DNA of 64,000 nucleotides, from assembly GCA_013289685.1 (NCBI GenBank), contig JABCZL010000001.1:685838-749837 (forward strand), given 5' to 3'. Source of the DNA: Acidobacteriota bacterium. Its GTDB lineage: Bacteria > Acidobacteriota > Terriglobia > Terriglobales > Acidobacteriaceae. The notes under the pieces were generated by a model that was not told the origin of the DNA, searched no databases, and was given only the letters and a program-made list of their open reading frames with translations. The translations under genes were made by a program, and so were the position numbers. How positions within the stretch are numbered: the first letter of the stretch is position 1; each line of letters starts with the position of its first letter. Shown one piece after another: positions 17,320-26,066 of this stretch.

Positions 17320-18843
17320 ATGAAGTCCAGCCCCAAGGTTCTGTTACTTGCCGCCGTGCTCGTGGCAACGGCTGCCCACGCCCAGTACGGGTCCACTCCC
17401 ATTAAGCATGTGGTTGTGATTTTTCAGGAAAACCGCACCCCCGACAATCTGTTTCAGGGATTGTGCGCAGCCAACGGCGGCGTGCCCGGATGTAATCCCG
17501 CAGGCACCGCAGGAACCTACAACATCGCAACAACCTATGTGAATGCCGACGGCCAGACTGTGCCTTTAACCCCCGTCGGGCTGGCCACCAACTTCGACCT
17601 GGATCACAGCCACGGCGGACCCAAGCTCAACGGAACCATCAGCGGATGGGATTTCGAGTATAAGTTCCAGGGCGTCAGCGGCAAACCTGCCGCCAACGTT
17701 CCAACCGGCTGTGGAGCGAATACTTTTGGCTGCGTGGTTCCGGCCGACAACTATTCCCAATTCATGTACGTGTACAACTCGCCGGTAACGAATGCGAATG
17801 GCAGCAGAGGCGGCCTCCTCGACCCCTATGTCACGTTAGCCACGACCTATGGATGGGGCAACCGGATGTTTCAGACCAACCAGGGCCCGAGTTATCCCGC
17901 GCATCAGTATATTTTCGGCGCGACTTCTGCGCCGACTGCGGGCGATGACTCCCTCGGCATCTTTGCCGCCGAAAACGGCACCAGCGTGGACTACGGCTGC
18001 GGTTCGGGGAGCTCGGTGCAACTGATCCGGCCCAACGGAAACGGTGCGCCGCCGTTTGGCACCGAGACCCCCGGAGACGAAACCGCGCAATGCTTCACCC
18101 GCAATGCCATGGATTACCTGTTCAGCCAGCCCACTCCGAAGATCACCTGGACTTATTATTCCGAGGGGCAGAGCAGTCTCTGGGTGGCGCCAAACTCTCT
18201 CTCGAACATCTGCATCCCGCTGTCGGGCATATGCACCGGGCCAAACTGGATTAAGGGGGAATCGAATGGCTACGTCGACACTACGCCGCCGGATGTCTTG
18301 AACGACATCGCGAATTGCGCGCTCTCGCAAGTCAGTTGGATCACTCCCGCCGGGCAGTATTCGGACCATCCCATCAACAGCGGCCAGGGGCCGTCATGGG
18401 TGGCGGCCATTGTGAATGCCCTCGGAAATAACACGAATTGCGACGGCGGCACCGGCTATTGGAAGGACACTCTCATCTTCATTACCTGGGACGATTGGGG
18501 AGGCTGGTACGACCATGTCAGGCCGGTGTTTCAGGCGGGCGCAAACCAGAGAGATTATCAGCTCGGCTTCCGCGTGCCGCTGCTGGTCGTTTCCGCCTAC
18601 TCGACCAAGGTGGGGTATATCAGCAACCGGGAATACGATTTTGGCAGCATCCTGAAGGCGATCGAGGGCGTCTTCGGCCTGGGCAGTCTCGGTTTTGCCG
18701 ATGCGCGGGCTACGAATGACATGCACGACTTTTTCGATTTCCATCATGCCCCGTCCGTCTACCGAACGATTCCGGCTCCGTTGGAGGGAACCTTCTTCAC
18801 CAAGACTGCCACGGCTGAGGTCGATGCGCCCGACACCGATTAG
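17320..18843 (+). CDS. Secreted phosphoesterase, phospholipase C/acid phosphatase type
   Basis: The 507-residue protein has a signal peptide (MKSSPKVLLLAAVLVATAAHAQ) and the N-terminal metal site KHVVVIFQENRTPDNLF typical of the bacterial phosphoesterase family (PF04185), which includes non-haemolytic phospholipase C and acid phosphatases. Further family motifs are DLDHSHGG and, near residue 395, TWDDWGGWYDHVRP, matching the D-GG-YDHV metal site. AAGGAG lies 6 bases before the ATG. Such enzymes cleave phosphate esters outside the cytoplasm; the substrate (phospholipid or other) is not decided by sequence. It may be co-transcribed with the small membrane protein gene that follows. Confidence 0.88.
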   Translation: MKSSPKVLLLAAVLVATAAHAQYGSTPIKHVVVIFQENRTPDNLFQGLCAANGGVPGCNPAGTAGTYNIATTYVNADGQTVPLTPVGLATNFDLDHSHGGPKLNGTISGWDFEYKFQGVSGKPAANVPTGCGANTFGCVVPADNYSQFMYVYNSPVTNANGSRGGLLDPYVTLATTYGWGNRMFQTNQGPSYPAHQYIFGATSAPTAGDDSLGIFAAENGTSVDYGCGSGSSVQLIRPNGNGAPPFGTETPGDETAQCFTRNAMDYLFSQPTPKITWTYYSEGQSSLWVAPNSLSNICIPLSGICTGPNWIKGESNGYVDTTPPDVLNDIANCALSQVSWITPAGQYSDHPINSGQGPSWVAAIVNALGNNTNCDGGTGYWKDTLIFITWDDWGGWYDHVRPVFQAGANQRDYQLGFRVPLLVVSAYSTKVGYISNREYDFGSILKAIEGVFGLGSLGFADARATNDMHDFFDFHHAPSVYRTIPAPLEGTFFTKTATAEVDAPDTD

Positions 18844-18912
18844 GCAATTTCCGGGTTGCTGCGGTCAGCTTGTGGTTGCGGCAGCGTGCTCGGACGCGGA
18901 ACGGCTGCTAGA

Positions 18913-19428
18913 ATGCGCCCCATGGCCGGACGCGCGATCAGGATTACGTCTCGCATCGTTTTCTTCGTTTGCGGTTCGCTCTCGCTCTTGACCGGCGCTC
19001 CGTACGCAATGCTGCGGGGCGCCGAGCTGCCGGTTCAGAGCGAATGGGTCATATTTGTGGTTGTGCTGGCATTGTTGGGGGTTTTCAGCGTGGCGGTTGC
19101 CGTGTTGCCCCGTTCATGGATTGCGCGAGCGTGTAAGAAAGATCGCGACGATGAGCGCCTGTTTTCAGCGCCCCTCAAACTGCTCGGCGGCTTCGCGGCC
19201 ACTTTCTATCTCGTGGCGCTGGTCGCGTATCTGGCTCCGCGCCGCTGGAATCTCGATCCCCAACTCATGTTTTCGCTGTGTCCGATGTATTTCCTGAAGA
19301 GGGCGTTCGATCCCCCGCTCGCGACGATTCTCACTATACTGGCTCCCATGAACGCGGCAGTCTACGGCTCGCTCGGCCTGACCTTGGGATACGCGTGGTC
19401 GGCCTTCGGTAAACGAACATTCAGTTAG
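18913..19428 (+). CDS. Small polytopic membrane protein of unknown function
   Basis: The 171-residue protein has about four hydrophobic segments (FFVCGSLSLLTGAPYAML; WVIFVVVLALLGVFSVAVAV; LLGGFAATFYLVALVAYLA; a C-terminal AAVYGSLGLTLGYAW) and a basic loop after the second. The start could be 18913 or the second ATG at 18922; the frame is open further upstream to 18856. It begins 69 bases after the phosphoesterase gene on the same strand. I do not recognise the family. Confidence 0.6.
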   Translation: MRPMAGRAIRITSRIVFFVCGSLSLLTGAPYAMLRGAELPVQSEWVIFVVVLALLGVFSVAVAVLPRSWIARACKKDRDDERLFSAPLKLLGGFAATFYLVALVAYLAPRRWNLDPQLMFSLCPMYFLKRAFDPPLATILTILAPMNAAVYGSLGLTLGYAWSAFGKRTFS

Positions 19429-19474
19429 GCTCCTGAAACGGACGCGCGGTGCAAAATATCCGCGCTGGGAGCCT
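19427..19474. terminator. Candidate bidirectional terminator between convergent genes
   Basis: AGGCTCC (19427-19433) pairs with GGAGCCT (19468-19474), and inside it GCGCGG (19444-19449) pairs with CCGCGC (19460-19465). It overlaps the stop codon of the plus-strand membrane-protein gene and lies before the end of glgA. The T-tract is short, so efficiency is uncertain. Confidence 0.5.
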
Positions 19475-19527
19475 TTAACCGCAGAGGCCGCTGAGAGATG
19501 CCATCGCTACCCACATGAATATCGCTG

Positions 19528-21009
19528 CTACACCAACACTTTCTCCGCCGCAGCCGATGTTGCTCCCCGCATCTGCTTGACCTTCTCGTAAACCTTGCCG
19601 TACTCGCGGGCAGACGCGTTCCAGGAGAAGTCTTTGCCCATACCGTTGCGCATGAGCACTTGCCACGAGGTCTGGTCGCGGAACGCGGTCAGCGCCTGCT
19701 TGATGGTGAGCAACAGCGATTCGCCGTTGTATTCGGTGAACTTGAAGCCGGTTCCCTTCCCGGTGCGGGCGTCCCAGGGCTCGATGGTGTCGTCGAGGCC
19801 GCCGGTGGCGCGGACGATCGGCACGGTTCCGTATTTCAGGCTGTAAATCTGGTTCAGGCCGCAGGGTTCGTAGCGCGAGGGCATGAGGAACATGTCGGCC
19901 CCGGCCTCGATCTTGTGCGCGATTGCGTTGTCGTAAGCAACTTTGACGGCGATCTTGTTGGGGAATTGTTTATTGAGGCGCAGGAACATCTCTTCGTAAG
20001 TCTTGTCCCCGGCTCCGAGGGCCACGATGATCATTTCTTCGCGCGCCAGCCGGTCGGCGATCTGCGAGATCAGGTCAAAGCCCTTCTGGGCGGCGAAGCG
20101 GGAGACGATTCCGATCACCGGCAGTTTCAGATCGGCGCTCTTTACTCCGAAGGCCGCCAGCAAGTCTTCTTTGCACTTCGCCTTATTGGAGAGATCTTCC
20201 GGCGAATACTTGGCTGCGGTGAACTTGTCGGTTTGCGGACTCCATTCGTCGTAGTCGACTCCGTTGAGAATCCCGGTCACCGTCGAGGCGCGGTCGCGCA
20301 GGACGCCTTCCAGACCGAATCCGTATTCCGCGGTTTGAATCTCCTGGCTGTATTTCTTGCTCACTGTCGTGACGAAGTCGGAATAGGTCAGCGCGCCTTT
20401 CAGAAAGTTCACCTGGCCGAAGAATTCCATCTTCGACATGGTGAACAGATCCCAGGGCAGCATCAACAGAGGAAGAGTGTCGGGCGGGAACAATCCCTGG
20501 TAGCCCATGTTGTGAATAGTGAAGACTGTACCCGCGTCGCGGAAGGCGGGGTCTTCGGCATAAATGGTGCGCAGCAGGACCGGCACCAGCGCCGACTGCC
20601 AGTCGTGACAGTGAAAAATGTCGGGAACACCCAGAATCTTCGAGGCCTCGAGCACGGTGCGGGAGAACAAGGCGAAGCGCTCGGCATTGTCGGGATAGTC
20701 CCCGGCCGGCGTGCCGTAGAGGGCATCGCGGTCGAAGTAAGGAGGATACTCGACAAAATAAAAGCGCACCCCGTTCTGACTGCCTCCGCTCACGACCGAA
20801 GCAAAACGGTACTGGTCGTCGAAAGGGACCGTAACGCTGCGCACCACGGTCGCAGGCTCGGCGATCTTGGTCTGGCGATAACGCGGCAGGTAGACGCTGA
20901 CGTGATGGCCCAGAGCCGCAAGCGCTCGCGGCAACGCGCCGACCACGTCGGCCAGTCCGCCAGTCTTGGAAAATGGAACGCCTTCCGAAGCGGCGAATAC
21001 GATGTTCAT
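19528..21009 (-). CDS. glgA: Glycogen synthase (ADP-glucose type, GT5)
   Basis: The 493-residue enzyme has the N-terminal ADP-glucose binding motif FSKTGGLADVVG (about residues 13-24) and the C-terminal GT5 motif EPCGLNQIYSLKYG followed by RATGGLDDT. Length matches the family (about 480). It transfers glucose from ADP-glucose to growing alpha-1,4-glucan. The gene stands alone, divergent from rsmA; no other glg genes are in the window. Confidence 0.96.
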   Translation of the reverse strand: MNIVFAASEGVPFSKTGGLADVVGALPRALAALGHHVSVYLPRYRQTKIAEPATVVRSVTVPFDDQYRFASVVSGGSQNGVRFYFVEYPPYFDRDALYGTPAGDYPDNAERFALFSRTVLEASKILGVPDIFHCHDWQSALVPVLLRTIYAEDPAFRDAGTVFTIHNMGYQGLFPPDTLPLLMLPWDLFTMSKMEFFGQVNFLKGALTYSDFVTTVSKKYSQEIQTAEYGFGLEGVLRDRASTVTGILNGVDYDEWSPQTDKFTAAKYSPEDLSNKAKCKEDLLAAFGVKSADLKLPVIGIVSRFAAQKGFDLISQIADRLAREEMIIVALGAGDKTYEEMFLRLNKQFPNKIAVKVAYDNAIAHKIEAGADMFLMPSRYEPCGLNQIYSLKYGTVPIVRATGGLDDTIEPWDARTGKGTGFKFTEYNGESLLLTIKQALTAFRDQTSWQVLMRNGMGKDFSWNASAREYGKVYEKVKQMRGATSAAAEKVLV

Positions 21010-21154
21010 GAGGGCGGTACCTCCATCCTGAGCGGCAGAAGCGCACGTTTTTCGTGGCGCACGCTATTATGAATGTGTCTCGGGGCCCAGAGGGTCCAGC
21101 AGCCGGAGCAAGGACCGACTTCAAAGTCTACTTCCCGAGGCAGTGAGGGTCAAC

Positions 21155-22018
21155 GTGCCAAAGGTCGCTTCGACGCGCCGTCCGCAAACCAAGCCTAAAA
21201 TGGGACAACATTTTCTGGCCAGTGAAGACCTCGCGTCGCGCGTAGTCGACGCTTTAGGCGACGTATCGCAGAGCACAGTGCTGGAGATCGGCCCCGGGCG
21301 CGGGATTATGACTGGGTTGCTCGCGAGGCGGGCGCGGCGGCTGATTGCGGTGGAACTCGATCGCGTAATGGCGGCGCAGCTGCGGCTGAAGTTTGGCATG
21401 GCCCGGAATGTGGAAATCATCGAGGCTGACGTTCTCGCCATCGACTTCGATTCTCTGTTCGGACCGAAACCGGGGCTCAGCCGTCCCGGCATCGACCTGA
21501 AGCCGGAGCCGGTGAAAGTCGTGGGCAATCTTCCTTATTACATAACCTCCGACATTCTGCTGCGGCTGTTTGAGTTTTCGAAGTACTTCGACAGCATCGT
21601 GATCATGGTGCAGCGCGAGGTTGCCGACCGCATCGCGGCAGAACCGGGTGGCCGCGATTACGGAATGCTCTCGGCCACGGCCCAGTTGTACAGCCGCGTG
21701 GAGAAGCTGTTCTCGCTGCCGCCGACAGCGTTTGTGCCTCCGCCGAAAGTGCACTCGACCGTGCTGCGGTTGACCATCGATCCGCAGCAGGAAAAACTGG
21801 GAGTGGCGGGTGACGGGTTCATCGATTTTCTGCGCCTGTCATTCGGGCAAAAACGCAAGACTCTGTGGAACAATCTGAAGTTGAAGTACGAGGGTGCAGA
21901 GTTGAAACGCGCTCTGGCTGAGGCGAAAGTGAAAACGACGGCACGCGCCGAGACGCTGAGCCTGGAACAAAGCGCGACCGTGTTTCGCGCCTTGCGCAAA
22001 GCACAGACCCAGTCATAG
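21155..22018 (+). CDS. rsmA: 16S rRNA dimethyladenosine transferase
   Basis: The enzyme dimethylates the two adjacent adenines near the 3' end of 16S rRNA during 30S assembly. Diagnostic motifs are KMGQHFLASED (N-terminal), VLEIGPGRGIMTGLL (SAM motif I), AVELD and the catalytic VGNLPYYITS, followed by the KsgA-type C-terminal domain (FGQKRKTLWNNL). The GTG at 21155 has GAGGG 6 bases upstream; a GTG at 21143 is also possible but is too close to its own GAGG. amrB follows after 35 bases, so the two are probably one operon. Confidence 0.95.
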   Translation: MPKVASTRRPQTKPKMGQHFLASEDLASRVVDALGDVSQSTVLEIGPGRGIMTGLLARRARRLIAVELDRVMAAQLRLKFGMARNVEIIEADVLAIDFDSLFGPKPGLSRPGIDLKPEPVKVVGNLPYYITSDILLRLFEFSKYFDSIVIMVQREVADRIAAEPGGRDYGMLSATAQLYSRVEKLFSLPPTAFVPPPKVHSTVLRLTIDPQQEKLGVAGDGFIDFLRLSFGQKRKTLWNNLKLKYEGAELKRALAEAKVKTTARAETLSLEQSATVFRALRKAQTQS

Positions 22019-22053
22019 CATTATCTGTTGGTCCCGGTGGGCGAGGAGGGGCC

Positions 22054-22881
22054 ATGGCTACCACCATCCTGCGTCATCCCGCAGTCGCGGGACGTTTCTA
22101 TCCTGACGATCCTGACGACCTGCGCACCGAAGCTCGCGGATATCTGTCACAGGCGAGGTACATCAACCAGACTCCGCTGCATGCGGTGGGTTGCATCGCA
22201 CCGCATGCCGGGTACATGTATTCCGGGCATGTGGCCGGCGCAGTCTTTGCGCGGGTGGAGGTGCCCCGGCGGTGCATTGTGATGTGTCCGAACCATACGG
22301 GTGTGGGCCGCCCGCTGGCCGTGATGAGTGAAGGCGCTTGGCAGACGCCGCTAGGCGACGTTCCCATCGACGCCGAACTCGCCGGAGCTTTGAAGGCGCG
22401 GTTCCCGGCATTGCAGGAAGATTCTTCAGCGCACCGCGCCGAACATGCGGCGGAAGTGGAGCTTCCGTTTTTGCTGTTGCGTCAGCCGGAGCTCAGGTTC
22501 GTGCCTATCGCTCTGGGCACAAGACAATTCGAAGCGCTCGAACAACTCGGCACAGCCCTGGCTGACGTCATCGCGGCGCAGAAAGATCCCATCCTGATCG
22601 TCGCTTCAAGCGACATGAATCATTACGAGTCGGACGCGGTGACGCGAGTCAAGGACCATCAAGCGATCGAGCGAATTCTGACGCTGGATCCGCGCGGCCT
22701 TTTCGACGTAGTCACGCAGCAGGACATCAGCATGTGCGGCTTCGGCCCGGCTGTGGCGATGCTGACTGCAGCGCGGCGGTTGGGAGCGAAATCGGCGGAA
22801 CTGGTGAAGTATGCGACCTCGGGCGACGTTTCCGGCGACCGCCATCGGGTCGTGGGGTATGCGGGAGTCGCGGTGGTTTGA
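22054..22881 (+). CDS. amrB: MEMO-like protein, AmmeMemoRadiSam system protein B
   Basis: The 275-residue protein matches the MEMO1 fold: VAGRFYPDD near the start, APHAGYMYSG, CPNHTG, LPFLL and SSDMNHYE. Its His/Asp/Cys residues resemble those of the metal site of human MEMO. A strong AGGAGG precedes the ATG. Bacterial members usually sit with an AMMECR1-like protein and a radical-SAM enzyme; neither partner is in this window. The biochemical role of the family is not settled, so only the family is called. Confidence 0.9.
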   Translation: MATTILRHPAVAGRFYPDDPDDLRTEARGYLSQARYINQTPLHAVGCIAPHAGYMYSGHVAGAVFARVEVPRRCIVMCPNHTGVGRPLAVMSEGAWQTPLGDVPIDAELAGALKARFPALQEDSSAHRAEHAAEVELPFLLLRQPELRFVPIALGTRQFEALEQLGTALADVIAAQKDPILIVASSDMNHYESDAVTRVKDHQAIERILTLDPRGLFDVVTQQDISMCGFGPAVAMLTAARRLGAKSAELVKYATSGDVSGDRHRVVGYAGVAVV

Positions 22882-22892
22882 TTTGTGCCATT

Positions 22893-22945
22893 GCCGCCGG
22901 GCTCTGCCCTGGCGGGACAGCCGAGGCGGCTGTCCCCACATGAGT
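22893..22945. repeat. Dispersed palindromic repeat, family R2, copy 1
   Basis: The element has the perfect stem GGGACAGCCG ... CGGCTGTCCC, flanked by CCGCCGGGC and ACATGAGT. An almost identical inverse copy lies at 56199-56250, about 33 kb away. It lies 11 bases after the amrB stop codon and could act as a terminator-like structure. Confidence 0.75.
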
Positions 22946-23072
22946 GTCTAGGCATTCCAGAAAAAGCTTTACAACCCACCAAAACCGGGCGTTCGACCCG
23001 GTACATCGGTAACTTTCTCCTCATCCGCGGGCCGATTAACCTTGGCAGATACCTTACTCGGGAGAGGTGTCT

Positions 23073-23777
23073 ATGTCGGGCGAACGGTACTGGGTCTGGA
23101 TCGTGGTGCGTCTGGCCGTGGGCGTGGCCATCGTGGCCTGGGCGGCGAGCTATCTGACCGCGGGCAGCGGGGAAAAGGAATTCCAGAAAACGCTGGAAGC
23201 GATGAAGCAGGTGCACACCTTCCGCGTGGCGTTTGCAGCGACTCCTCGAGATCAGCACAACGAGATGCTCTGGGAAGTCGACTGCAACCGTAACCTGCTG
23301 CACTATCGCTGGCGTGTCTATAAAACCGGTTCCGATACGAATGAGATGAGCCGCGACGAAGTGCACGTAGCAACGGAAGAGTATGACCGGCAGAGCGATG
23401 GTTCCTGGTCGAAAGCCCGATTTCTTGCGAGGGGAGACCGCCCGGCAAGCTGGTATTGCGGAGCACTCGCCCAGGGCAACGACAACGGCCTGATGCCCCA
23501 GATTGCCACCATGATCAAGCGCGGTGTCCTGCAGAAGGGCGACAAGAAAACGGTGAGCGGGGTTCCCTGCCGCGAGTGGCTGGTTACCATGAAGGGCGGG
23601 ACCAGCGGCCTGGAGCACGATACCGTCTGCCTGGGCCTGGACGATCACCTTCCGTACGAGATGACCGTGGACTGGCAGCAGTCGCGATCGACGTTCTCCG
23701 ATTACAACGCTGCCATCTCATTCGACATGCCGGAGGCGGCCGCGCCGATGACGAGTGAGACGACACCGTCAAACTGA
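23073..23777 (+). CDS. Membrane-anchored exported protein of unknown function
   Basis: The 234-residue protein has one N-terminal hydrophobic helix (WIVVRLAVGVAIVAWAASYL) and an extracytoplasmic body with four Cys (DCNRN, WYCGAL, VPCREW, TVCLGL) and a central KRGVLQKGDKKTVSGVPC region. The fold (beta-rich, with YRWRVYKTG...VATEEYDRQSDGSW) recalls LolA/LppX-like lipid-carrier shells, but this is only a guess. ATG 23073 has GGAGAGG 6 bases upstream; a GTG at 23067 is also in frame. It is the first of four co-directional exported-protein genes. Confidence 0.65.
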   Translation: MSGERYWVWIVVRLAVGVAIVAWAASYLTAGSGEKEFQKTLEAMKQVHTFRVAFAATPRDQHNEMLWEVDCNRNLLHYRWRVYKTGSDTNEMSRDEVHVATEEYDRQSDGSWSKARFLARGDRPASWYCGALAQGNDNGLMPQIATMIKRGVLQKGDKKTVSGVPCREWLVTMKGGTSGLEHDTVCLGLDDHLPYEMTVDWQQSRSTFSDYNAAISFDMPEAAAPMTSETTPSN

Positions 23778-23795
23778 AGACTCCCGGTTTCATGC

Positions 23796-25274
23796 ATGAG
23801 AAGTTTATTTTCAATTCGCGAAGCACTGGCAGCGGCGGCATGTGTGATCTGCCTCGGCGCTGCGCTGATCGCACAGGACTCCGACAGCCCCAATTCTTTA
23901 GGCGACGTTGCCCGCCAAACCCGTGCCCAGCACGCTACAGCCCCTGCCGAGAAATCAGGCAAGGCGCAAGATTTGGTCGATGAAATGCAGCAGGAGCAGG
24001 AAGCCGCGGACAATGCTCCGACGGGCTTCAAGAATTACAATGCCGGCGATTACCGTCTGTTCGTGCCTTTTCCCTACAGTCTTGAAGGTCGCGACGATGG
24101 CGGAGCCGTGCTCCTCGGATCTCGCCTGGGAGTTACCAATACCGAGGTAATGGCCGGGACCCCGATTCCAATTCCACCAAATCTCGATGACAACGATCTG
24201 TTAAACGCGGCGCGACAGCTGGCCAGCATGCACGGGCAGCCCGGCAACTGCTATGCGATCAAGCAGAGCTCACGCAAGAAATACCGTTGCTCATGGCAGA
24301 ACAGTCCGGTTCTGCTGGGGCATCAGGTCTTCGGCTCAATGGAGGTGATCGTCGGGTCGAACAGTTTAATTCCGGTGATGTGCGTAAGCCCGGACGATGT
24401 GCATCAGCCGTGCGTGGTCTACGACACATGGGGCAACAACACCTGCAGCGATCGGGAACGGCAATTGTATGGGTGGGATCACCGCAAGGCGCAGGCCGCC
24501 GCCGACGCGAGCTACAAGGACGAGAGAACTAGCGCGCAGATGTGTGAAGAGATCATCTATCCGTCGATCCAACTCAAAGAAGACATCGTGGTGCATCCGG
24601 CGTCGATCTCTGAGAGCAAGGCTCCCAAGTCGGCGGTGGAGACGACTCCGCTGCGCGAACATGCTGCCGGCGAACCGGAATCGCAACAATCGCAAAGCCC
24701 GTCGCTGGCCGAATTAGCGCGCCAGACGCGCCAGGCCCCGCATGAAAAGGCCCAGGCCAAGCTCGACAATGCCGAAGGAATGAGCGTGGCTCCTGCGGGA
24801 TACCAGTCTTTCATTCTGGTGTATTGCCTGAATCCACAGCAGTGTGCGGAGGCGTCGGTCGTCATCCCCGAAAAGGCTGAAGTAGTGTCGCGGGTCAACG
24901 GACAATACATTTTCAAGGCTTCGCTCAATGGCGATCCGGTCATGCTCTATGCCGGGCCGGCCGACGTGAACGCCCCCTACCGCAGCCTGACCGATCCCGA
25001 CTACATCCGCATGCGCGACCTGGCTAACGCCAACGGATGGTCGCGCGAGAAAGCGGAGAGCGCCAGCACCCAGGAACTGACCATCGAAGACCGGCGGGCG
25101 TTGATGACGCGCTTCCGCTACCAGCGCGACCAGAAGAGATGGTGGATCGGAGAACGCGTGCTGATCGCGAACCAGGGCTCGGAGTTTCTGGTGGGATGCG
25201 CCGCCCCGGAAGAACATTTCGCCGACGCGGAAGTGCTCTGCACCACGCTGGTGCATTCGCTGAGGCTGCCATGA
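23796..25274 (+). CDS. Exported protein with duplicated SLGDVAR-type modules
   Basis: The 492-residue protein has a signal peptide (cleavage near ALIAQ). Just after it is SLGDVARQTRAQ, and a second, weaker copy (SLAELARQTRQA) opens the C-terminal half at about residue 305. Each copy is followed by a charged linker and then a PxGFxxY/PAGYQSF segment that begins a beta-rich domain. The C-terminus (VGCAAPEEHF...LCTTLVHSLRL) resembles the ends of the next two proteins. Its stop codon overlaps the next ATG (ATGA), so translation is coupled. The function is unknown. Confidence 0.65.
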   Translation: MRSLFSIREALAAAACVICLGAALIAQDSDSPNSLGDVARQTRAQHATAPAEKSGKAQDLVDEMQQEQEAADNAPTGFKNYNAGDYRLFVPFPYSLEGRDDGGAVLLGSRLGVTNTEVMAGTPIPIPPNLDDNDLLNAARQLASMHGQPGNCYAIKQSSRKKYRCSWQNSPVLLGHQVFGSMEVIVGSNSLIPVMCVSPDDVHQPCVVYDTWGNNTCSDRERQLYGWDHRKAQAAADASYKDERTSAQMCEEIIYPSIQLKEDIVVHPASISESKAPKSAVETTPLREHAAGEPESQQSQSPSLAELARQTRQAPHEKAQAKLDNAEGMSVAPAGYQSFILVYCLNPQQCAEASVVIPEKAEVVSRVNGQYIFKASLNGDPVMLYAGPADVNAPYRSLTDPDYIRMRDLANANGWSREKAESASTQELTIEDRRALMTRFRYQRDQKRWWIGERVLIANQGSEFLVGCAAPEEHFADAEVLCTTLVHSLRLP

Positions 25275-26050
25275 AATTCTCGCTGGGCACAACTCGCGCA
25301 TGGATCGCGCTGGCAACGTTCATGTTTTGCGCAGGCCTGGCCGCATCGGCACAAGACTCTTCAGGCCAATCTTTGGGCGATGTGGCCCGCAAGACGCGGA
25401 AAGAACATTCATCGCCTGCCCATGTGTCCGCCAAGAAGGCGGTCAACGGAGACGACGACGGCCCGGATACGAGCGGCGTCTGGCGTGTGCGCCTGTGCCC
25501 GATCATCCCGTGCTACGAACTTTCCGTCACCCTTCCCAAGAATGCAAGCTGGAGCCGGGCGGAACAGGAGCCCCGGCCTGTCCTGATTCCTACGGCAGGC
25601 CACGAGGAAGACTCCAGTCGCTCGATCCGGGTTTATTCGGCAGGGTCGAGTGATCCAAGGTACACGATCGACGGCTTCAAGAGAACGTTTCTGCAAGCCT
25701 GGTTCGCTCGCCCGGAATACTTCAGCCAGGGGGCGCGCCTGTTGCGCGACGAGCATGTTCCGATCGACTGGTCGACCGGAACCGTGACTCACTTCACCAT
25801 TACTACCCCTGCTCTTAAATATCGCGGCGTGAGTGTGGTCGCGAATTCGCCCAACGGAGTCTATGGATTCGCGTGCGTGTTTCGTGAAGAGGATTCGGAC
25901 GCGGGCAGCAGCATCTGTGACGCAATCATTCAGTCTGCGCAGTACCAGGAACTGCAGTCGTCCGCCGTTCGCAAGGTATATGACGATCCCCCGCCCGAGG
26001 ATCCGCCCGATCCAGCTAACGATCCCCCAAATAGTCAAGCCTCACAGTAA
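25271..26050 (+). CDS. Exported SLGDVAR-motif protein
   Basis: The 259-residue protein begins at the ATG of an ATGA overlap with the preceding gene. A signal peptide (MKFSLGTTRAWIALATFMF and on to ASAQ) is followed by SLGDVARKTRKE, the same motif as in the upstream protein. The body is a single beta-rich domain (WRVRLCPIIPCYELSVTLP to YGFACVFREEDSD) and ends in a Pro/Asp-rich tail (DDPPPEDPPDPANDPP). The frame opens earlier, at 25037, but that part lies inside the upstream gene. The function is unknown. Confidence 0.65.
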   Translation: MKFSLGTTRAWIALATFMFCAGLAASAQDSSGQSLGDVARKTRKEHSSPAHVSAKKAVNGDDDGPDTSGVWRVRLCPIIPCYELSVTLPKNASWSRAEQEPRPVLIPTAGHEEDSSRSIRVYSAGSSDPRYTIDGFKRTFLQAWFARPEYFSQGARLLRDEHVPIDWSTGTVTHFTITTPALKYRGVSVVANSPNGVYGFACVFREEDSDAGSSICDAIIQSAQYQELQSSAVRKVYDDPPPEDPPDPANDPPNSQASQ

Positions 26051-26066
26051 GGACACACGAGTGTTA

